DNA from: SVTX01 sp045585895
GTDB lineage: Bacteria; Bacillota; Clostridia; Oscillospirales; CAG-272
Assembly: GCA_045585895.1 (NCBI GenBank)
Contig: JAZMZI010000067.1
Coordinates: forward strand, 1 to 13,309
DNA length: 13,309 nt
Direction of reading: 5' to 3'
Shown: positions 1 through 5,900 of the stretch, piece by piece
How the letters are laid out: every line of letters starts with the position of its first letter
Numbering within the stretch: the first letter of the stretch is position 1
Program-made: the position numbers and the translations under genes
Notes under the pieces: generated by a model
Database searches by the model: none
Told to the model about the DNA's origin: nothing
What the model saw: the letters and a program-made list of their open reading frames with translations, nothing else

Positions 1-296
1 ACCTCACAGTTCTGTGTATCCAGCTTCTTAAGTATGGAATCGATAATTCTCTGCTCGTGCATCACCCAACAAAAAATAATATTCTCGTATGCAGAACATT
101 TCAGAAAATTATTGAGTAAGTAACAAATATTATTCGTCACCATTGCTTTTGTTTCATCGTTTACTTGGAACGGACTTGCATCCCAACACCAATCTCCGTC
201 AAGAAATACACTATTCGGTAAATCCTGTTTGAGCTGTTGGCACACAGTTGTTTTTCCAACTCCCATAGTGCCACCAATCATATATAATGTTTTCAT
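1..296 (-). CDS. P-loop nucleotide kinase-like ATP-binding protein (5' part; runs off the window)
   Basis: Only the N-terminal 98 codons are present; the gene continues past position 1. The protein opens with a short hydrophobic strand (MKTLYMIGG) leading into a Walker A loop, GGTMGVGKTT, at about residues 8-17, the layout of small nucleotide/AAA_33-type kinases that bind ATP at the extreme N-terminus. An acidic FLDGDWCWD segment at about residues 30-40 could be the base or Mg-binding part. An IIFCWVMHEQ strand lies near residue 80. The start at 296 is preferred because AAGGTG (303-308) lies 6 nt upstream; a second ATG at 297-299 is only 3 nt from it. The gene has its own consensus promoter at 337-365, so it is probably not part of the operon before it. 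Substrate unknown; the kinase assignment is by fold only. Confidence 0.72.
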   Translation of the reverse strand, partial: MKTLYMIGGTMGVGKTTVCQQLKQDLPNSVFLDGDWCWDASPFQVNDETKAMVTNNICYLLNNFLKCSAYENIIFCWVMHEQRIIDSILKKLDTQNCE

Positions 297-336
297 CATT
301 CACACCTTCGTCAAATTCTTATTTATCAGTGAGTTT

Positions 337-365
337 ATTATATCATATTTCTATGAACTTTTCAA
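337..365 (-). promoter_or_regulatory. Sigma-A type promoter of the kinase-like gene
   Basis: On the minus strand, TTGAAA (360-365) is followed by a 17-bp spacer and a perfect TATAAT (337-342). Transcription would start near 330, giving a leader of about 30 nt that carries the AAGGTG ribosome binding site of the gene starting at 296. The match (5/6 at -35, 6/6 at -10, ideal spacing) is the best promoter seen in the window. Confidence 0.8.
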
Positions 366-404
366 CCGATTTGGCTTTTCTTTGCTTCCTCCGACGCAAT
401 TTTG

Positions 405-448
405 AGGGGCGACCCATTTCGGCTATGCCGAAATATGTGGTCGCCCCT
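405..448. repeat. Compound palindrome between the nfnB-like gene and the kinase promoter
   Basis: Two nested inverted repeats are stacked. The outer stem is AGGGGCGACC (405-414) with GGTCGCCCCT (439-448). The inner stem is ATTTCGGC (416-423) with GCCGAAAT (427-434) around a 3-nt loop, with a small bulge on each side. On the minus strand it follows the nfnB-like stop by about 48 nt and could stop that transcript, but no U tract follows it there (the tail reads CAAAATTG). Its form, GC-rich inside AT-rich surroundings, is more like a dispersed REP/MITE-type intergenic repeat than a classic terminator. A smaller hairpin, GCTGA-AATG-TCAGC (477-490), lies directly after the nfnB-like stop. Confidence 0.65.
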
Positions 449-495
449 TTCGTTATGCTTGTTTCACTTGTTTTTAGCTGAAATGTCAGCAAAGA

Positions 496-1911
496 TCATT
501 TTCCGAGCGCTTCATCAATAGCCTTTGCGGCAGTCTTTCCCGCGCCCATAGCCGAAATAACGGTTGCCGCACCCGTAACTGCATCACCGCCTGCGTAGAC
601 GGCGTTTCTTGAGGTAAGACCGTCCTCGTTTACCACGATACCGCCTCTCTTATTGACCTCAAGGCCTTCGGTAGTGGACTTTATTAATGGATTAGGCGAG
701 GTGCCGATCGACATAATTACAGTATCAACGTCGATCACAAACTCACTGCCTTCGATCTCAACGGGTCGGCGTCTGCCCCTTTCGTCGGGTTCACCGAGCT
801 CCATTCTGACACACTTTATACCCGTAACAAATCCGTTTTTGGGGTCTCTTGCATCATCTGGGTTGTTGTAGCCGAGGATCTCGACAGGGTTGCAGAGCAA
901 GCGAAATTCGATTCCCTCCTCCTCTGCGTGCTCTACCTCCTCGCGTCTTGCGGGCAGCTCGTCCATAGAGCGTCGATATACTATATACACCTTCTCGGCT
1001 CCAAGTCTGAGTGCGGTTCTTGCCGCGTCCATTGCCACGTTGCCGCCGCCTACGACCGCGACCTTACCGCCCTTCATAATAGGCGTTTCGGGGTTTGAAA
1101 GATACGATTTCATAAGATTGCTTCTGGTAAGATACTCGTTTGCGGAGTAAACGCCCTTCAAGGATTCGCCGGGTATATTCATAAAGTTGGGAAGTCCCGC
1201 GCCAGAGCCGATAAACACCGCCTCAAATCCCATTTCAAAAAGCTCGTCAACGGTAAGAGTTTTACCGATAACCACGTTGGTCTCGATCTTAACGCCGAGC
1301 TTTTTGAGGGTATCGACCTCTTTTGCAACGATCCTTTTGGGCAGACGGAACTCGGGAATACCGTAAACCAGCACTCCGCCTGCGGTATGAAGAGCTTCAA
1401 AAACCGTAACCTCGTAGCCCTTCTTGGCAAGATCTCCCGCACACGTAAGACCCGAGGGACCCGAACCGACGACTGCAACCTTACGTCCGTTAGGTTCGGG
1501 ACGGATCGGCTCTTCGGTGCAAAAAGTATTGTGCCAATCCGCAACGAAGCGCTCAAGTCTGCCTATTCCGACGCTCTCGCCCTTAATGCCTCTTACACAC
1601 TTGGACTCACACTGAACCTCCTGAGGGCAAACTCTGCCGCAGACTGCGGGAAGCGAGGAGGATCTTGAAATTATCCGATAAGCCTCTTCAAAATCACCCT
1701 CTTTTATTTTGGAAATAAATTCGGGGATGTGGATCTTGACGGGGCAGCCCTCTGTGCAAGGCATATTTTTACAATTGAGGCATCTGTTTGCCTCGTCTAT
1801 TGCGGTCTCAGCAGTATAACCCGTTGCGACCTCCTCAAAATTATGCGCACGCACCTTAGGGTCTTGCGTGGGCATTGCGTTTCTTGTAAGACTCATATTC
1901 GCCTTTGCCAT
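496..1911 (-). CDS. nfnB: NfnB/SudA-type FAD- and NAD(P)-binding iron-sulfur subunit, annotated in many genomes as NADPH-dependent glutamate synthase (GltA, homotetrameric type)
   Basis: At 471 residues this has the usual length of the glutamate synthase small-subunit/NfnB family. An N-terminal iron-sulfur domain carries two Cys groups, C44-C47-C52-C56 and C91-C95-C101-C105, for two [4Fe-4S] clusters. An FAD-binding Rossmann loop GSGPSG follows at about 149-154, an NAD(P) loop GGGNVA at about 288-293 with the YRRS stretch at 312-315, and the family's C-terminal AGGD at about 440-443. Because the partner gene is a SudB/NfnA flavoprotein and no glutamate synthase large subunit is present, the likely role is cytoplasmic transhydrogenation: NADPH, NAD+ and ferredoxin linked by flavin-based electron bifurcation. 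It starts 1 nt after the partner's stop, with AGGAGGTG (1919-1926) 7 nt before the ATG, so translation is coupled. A true glutamate synthase role is less likely but cannot be excluded. Confidence 0.9.
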   Translation of the reverse strand: MAKANMSLTRNAMPTQDPKVRAHNFEEVATGYTAETAIDEANRCLNCKNMPCTEGCPVKIHIPEFISKIKEGDFEEAYRIISRSSSLPAVCGRVCPQEVQCESKCVRGIKGESVGIGRLERFVADWHNTFCTEEPIRPEPNGRKVAVVGSGPSGLTCAGDLAKKGYEVTVFEALHTAGGVLVYGIPEFRLPKRIVAKEVDTLKKLGVKIETNVVIGKTLTVDELFEMGFEAVFIGSGAGLPNFMNIPGESLKGVYSANEYLTRSNLMKSYLSNPETPIMKGGKVAVVGGGNVAMDAARTALRLGAEKVYIVYRRSMDELPARREEVEHAEEEGIEFRLLCNPVEILGYNNPDDARDPKNGFVTGIKCVRMELGEPDERGRRRPVEIEGSEFVIDVDTVIMSIGTSPNPLIKSTTEGLEVNKRGGIVVNEDGLTSRNAVYAGGDAVTGAATVISAMGAGKTAAKAIDEALGK

Positions 1912-1912
1912 A

Positions 1913-2767
1913 TCACTGCACCTCCTTATTCAAAAGATTACAGCTATCTTCATAGGCGTGACGCTCAAAATCCGAGTACATCCTGCCTCTTGACATGGCC
2001 TCGTCGAAATCTATTTCGTATCCGTTGAAATCGGGGCCGTCAACGCAAGCAAACTTAGTAACCTTTTTACCGTCAACGTTAAGAGTGAGACGGCAACCGC
2101 CGCACATACCCGTTCCGTCGATCATAATGGGGTTCATGGAAGCGGTAACGGGAGTGCCGAAGGGCTTTGCCGCAGCTACCACGAATTTCATCATAATAAG
2201 AGGACCTATCGTGATTATCATATCAAATTTTTCGCCCGCTTCAAGCATTTCCTTAAGGGGAAGAGTGACGTTGCCCTGCTCGCCGTAAGAACCGTCGTCG
2301 GTCATAACGCGGAGAGTATCGGAGCAAGCTCTGAACTCATCCTCAAGGATAAGCAGAGCCCGATTTCTGAAACCGATAATGCTCGTGACCTCAGCGCCCA
2401 TTTCGTGCAGTGCCTCGGCTATGGGCATAGCAATAGCGCATCCTACGCCGCCACCTACGATGCAGACCTTTTTGAGTCCGTCAAGGTGAGTCGCCACTCC
2501 GAGAGGTCCGACGAAATCCTGAATATAATCGCCCTCGTTCTTATACGAGAGCTTTTTCGTAGTACCTCCGACTATTTGAAAAATGATCTTGACTGTTCCC
2601 TTTTTTCTGTCAACTCCCGCAACGGTGAGAGGTATCCTCTCTCCCTCCTCATCCACTCGCAGGATTATAAACTGCCCCGGCTTTGCTTTCTTTGCCACCA
2701 AGGGTGCTTCTATTTTTAGCTGAATCACCGTAGGATTCAGTACCTTTTTTTCTGCTATTCTGTACAT
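1913..2767 (-). CDS. nfnA: NfnA/SudB-type flavoprotein: FAD/NAD-binding, [2Fe-2S] subunit of NADH-dependent ferredoxin:NADP+ oxidoreductase
   Basis: This 284-residue protein resembles the dihydroorotate dehydrogenase electron-transfer (PyrK-like) family. It has an FAD-binding beta-barrel with RIPLT at 44-48, an NAD-binding loop GGGVG at 105-109, and a C-terminal [2Fe-2S] motif, DGTGMCGGC (217-225) plus C241. The first cluster position is Asp217 instead of the Cys found in PyrK; a three-Cys plus one-Asp cluster is, to my knowledge, the arrangement described for NfnA. The start at 2767 is preferred over an in-frame TTG at 2785, because GGAG (2775-2778) lies 7 nt upstream of the ATG and the protein then begins MYRIAEKK as family members do. 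It is translationally coupled to the NfnB-like subunit downstream. Together they would interconvert NADH plus reduced ferredoxin and NADPH in the cytoplasm. Sulfide dehydrogenase is an older name for the same family. Confidence 0.88.
   Translation of the reverse strand: MYRIAEKKVLNPTVIQLKIEAPLVAKKAKPGQFIILRVDEEGERIPLTVAGVDRKKGTVKIIFQIVGGTTKKLSYKNEGDYIQDFVGPLGVATHLDGLKKVCIVGGGVGCAIAMPIAEALHEMGAEVTSIIGFRNRALLILEDEFRACSDTLRVMTDDGSYGEQGNVTLPLKEMLEAGEKFDMIITIGPLIMMKFVVAAAKPFGTPVTASMNPIMIDGTGMCGGCRLTLNVDGKKVTKFACVDGPDFNGYEIDFDEAMSRGRMYSDFERHAYEDSCNLLNKEVQ
1919..1926 (-). promoter_or_regulatory. Shine-Dalgarno site inside the end of nfnA, coupling nfnB translation
   Basis: AGGAGGTG is a full anti-16S match and lies inside the last codons of the nfnA-like gene. 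It is 7 nt before the nfnB-like ATG (1909-1911). The nfnA-like TGA (1913-1915) falls between the site and that ATG, an arrangement that favours re-initiation by the same ribosomes and equal production of both subunits. Confidence 0.85.
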
Positions 2768-2970
2768 ATTATTTCTCCAAATCAAAAGAGGATATCTTTA
2801 TCGGATCAATATAATCTATTAATCCGAAGCAATGATCTTAATCTCTTCGAATGCCCGACCGAGAGAAATACCTCCCTCGGTCGGGTTTTTAAACGCTTTT
2901 TTCAAAAGCATTGACGCTTAAAAAATACTTTATACGGCGATAATCAATCGCTATATTTTAAACTATGCGT
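2768..2970. other. Intergenic stretch between the 1947-aa gene and the nfnAB-like pair
   Basis: No gene is seen here. On the minus strand a weak promoter candidate for nfnAB is TTAAGA (2836-2841), a 17-bp spacer, then TAGATT (2813-2818); each box matches consensus at 4 of 6 positions. On the plus strand a perfect TATAAT (2810-2815) lacks a recognisable -35. A strong GC hairpin occupies 2854-2885. Small AT-rich inverted repeats lie nearer the end of the 1947-aa gene: GCTTTT/AAAAGC near 2895-2910 and GCGAT/ATCGC near 2937-2951. These could serve as a weak terminator for it. Confidence 0.45.
2854..2890 (+). terminator. Intrinsic-terminator-like hairpin facing the plus strand
   Basis: CCCGACCGAG (2854-2863) pairs with CTCGGTCGGG (2876-2885): a 10-bp GC-rich stem, a 12-nt loop, then TTTTT (2886-2890) on the plus strand. 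Read on the minus strand, where all recognised genes lie, the hairpin is followed by CATTCGAAG with no U tract. The shape is a good plus-strand terminator, but no plus-strand gene is seen upstream. It may still separate the 1947-aa gene from nfnAB as a roadblock or RNA-stabilising hairpin. Confidence 0.6.
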
Positions 2971-5900
2971 TTATTGTGCTTCTCGGTCTCGAATGGTATG
3001 AGTGCCCGAGATCAACTCAATGTCGTAATTTCGGGTCGCATCGACACCGTTAACCGTTACCTTAACCGAATCTCTTACAACATGGTAATAGTAAATGGTT
3101 TCACCTTCGCCGTATGCGGTATCATACAGTTCGATCTGTATAGAACCTTCATCGATAGCTTGACCCGAAACTAATCCGTTGGGATAGGTTATCAGACATT
3201 GAGGAGTAGGAAGCGGAGTTCCGTCATCATCCTTCTCAACGTTTTTAACCGTTATCCTTATCTTTCTCTGCTTTACGTGAACGGCATAGTTTACTTCATA
3301 GTCATCTGCGTTACCGCGTACCTGAATTGTGATCTCACAATAATCCTTGGGAACGCTTATAACGTCTCCGTTGTCCAAAGTGCGCGTTACCGTAAGACTC
3401 AAATCGTCGGTGTATATTTTCGCCTCGACATCGGAAACCAATATATATCCCGCGTTTGTAATACCCATATTGAAATTGATATTGCTTACAACGACGCCCG
3501 AGATCTGACCGCCCGACGAAAGGCTGACGTTTTGCTCCACTGCATTGTAGGTTATGGTTTTTCTCTTAAGGAGAAGCTTTACGGGAACCTTGGTGATATT
3601 CAAAACTCCTTTGATCGGGGTAACCTCATAATTCGAAGACATATTATTTCCGTTCGCGTCGGTTATTACCCACTCAAAGGTGTTTTCGGATTCACCGGGG
3701 GCGGGATCCTGTTTACCGGTGATCGTAACGCTGAGAGTGTGAGTACCTACCGTATCTCCTGCGACGATCTTCCAATCCTCATCGGTATTTGCCACAAGCT
3801 CTTTCCCGTCGTACATCTTTTCATCACCGTCGGTCTCTATTGTAATCGGACGGGGCTGAAGCTTTATCTGACCGTAAACAAAGCTGATCACATAGTTGTC
3901 CGAGAGATCTTCGGTTTCATTACCTGCCAGGTAAATAATACACTCCTCGAACACGTTTTCAACGGGATCGCTGACATTGATAAGAGTTGTGCTCTCCTTA
4001 ACCTTAAGGCTCTGATTGGGAGCAAATCCGTCGCCTCCAACCGTATAGTTCTTAAAGGTATGTTTTTCGGCGTCGTAGACCACACTCTCATTTGCTTCCG
4101 TGTAAATGATGATATGTCTCTTTATCAGGGTGAGTTCGCCGAAGACGGGGGCGATATTGTAGTTGACCGTCACGTCTACATTGTTTTCGTCCATTATCTC
4201 CACGGTTACTTCATTGGTGACGGTGAATCTATCGCCTTCAGCCGAAAAGACGGCGTTATCGGGAACGTTATTAATAAAGTCCGAAACCGTTGTCTTATCA
4301 ACGATCTCGAAAGTATGTCCTACTACAAGATCGTTTTCACCGAACTTAACGTCATCGGTCCACCACTGCTCTTTGCCGTCGTATATCAAGTCCTTATTGA
4401 AGGTATACAACGTTACAGGCTTTCGTTCAACGGTTACGTCACCGTCTGCAAGCTCTACGACATAGTTGTGACTCAGGTCGGTCATTTCGGGATCGTTTGC
4501 GTTATAGATCTTGAAGGATGTGATCTTATTCTTTTCCGAAATTTCGTTCCCTTCTCCGTCAAGCGTAGCATTTTTAAACGCCGTGCTTTCAAGAACCTTG
4601 AATATATGATGCTCCGCAAGACCGTCTCGGTAATTCAAAACGTCAAATCCGTCGAAATACTGCTCAGAACCGTTATAAACGACCGTTTTGCTCTCTGCCT
4701 CAACCTTTATGCGCCTCTTTTCAAGGGTAAGCGTTCCGTAATCCTCTTCAATCAGCTTGTAATTGTGAGTGACGTCGCCCTCGTCGGAATAGATTCTGAT
4801 TTCAAGCGTGTTAGACTTCTCAAGCAAGTCTTCCGCATGATCGATCGGGAAATCCTTTACCGTAGCCCAACTGTTTTCGACCACATCAAACCAATGACCC
4901 TCTGCAAGAGTTGCGTCTCCTTTTTCAACCTTGACAGTGGGTTCTCCGAATTCATCATTATCCTTCCAATGATGAATTTCTCCGTCGTATGTCCATTTTT
5001 GATCGCCTGTTATTATTACGTAGGGCCTCTTTTCAAGGGTAAGCGTTCCGTAATCCTCTTCAACCAACTTGTAGTTGCGTGTTACGTCGCCCTCGTCGGA
5101 ACAGATCTTTACTTCTAGGGTATTAGGCTTTGTAAGCAAGTCTTCCGCGTGATCGATCGGGAAATCCTTTACCGTAGCCCAACTGTTTTCGACCACATCA
5201 AACCAATGACCCGACACAAGCCCTTCTACCTTGACCGTTGGATCTCCAAATTCATCACTATCCTTCCAGTGATGAACCTTTCCGTCGTATACCCAAGATC
5301 TACTGCCCGTACTAAGCTTAAAGGGCTTTCTTATAATAGTAACGTCGTTCTTTTCAAGCTCTACGACGTAGTTATAACTAAGGTCGGTCATTTCGGAATC
5401 GTTTACATCATAGATCTCAAAGTCTGTAATCTCGTTCTTTCCCGAAATTTCGTTTCCTTCTCCGTCAAACATAACATTTTTAAACGCCGTGCTTTCGGTA
5501 ACCTTAAATTTATGATTTTCGGCAAGACCGTCTCTGCAATCCAAAACTGTAGGTGTCAAGAACTTCTGAACAAGTCCGTTATATTCGGCCGTCGCGCCTT
5601 CAGCCTGAACCTTTATGTAGCGCTTTATCAAGGTGAGGGTGCCTTGACAACTATAGCTTATTTCGTAATTTGCCGTAACAGGCTCTTCCCCGTCATATAC
5701 TTCGATCAATACGGTGTTGGCTTCCGTCACCCGATCTTCATCGGGCGCAACATTCTTGAAATCCTTAACGAAAGAACAGCTTGCAATTTGATAAACGTGT
5801 GCAATTCCGTGTGCCTCGTCGAGCACAAGGCCTTCAACGTTAACAAGCGTGTGTTTTCCGTTAACTTTTTCCGTATCGCTTGAATGAACCTTTCCGTCGT

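Noticed and set aside
287..481. A 64-codon plus-strand open frame before the nfnB-like gene
   Set aside because: It runs through the kinase promoter and the compound palindrome, and it has no ribosome binding site or recognisable protein character.
2768..2785. TTG start at 2785 for the NfnA-like protein
   Set aside because: The added six codons contain the ribosome binding site (GGAG, 2775-2778) of the ATG at 2767, and family members start near MYRIAEKK.
3198..3230. LPTPQ near the C-terminus of the 1947-aa protein as a sortase-like signal
   Set aside because: It lacks the Thr-Gly of LPXTG, lies about 75 residues from the end, and has no hydrophobic segment or basic tail behind it.
3199..5118. 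A 639-codon open frame on the plus strand, antisense to the 1947-aa gene
   Set aside because: It lies wholly opposite the repeat modules. Its own internal repeats are the reverse complement of the duplicated B module, it has no recognisable domain, and the minus-strand frame is clearly the coding one. Other plus-strand frames at 5149-5883, 7969-8811 and 11762-12592 are rejected for the same reason.
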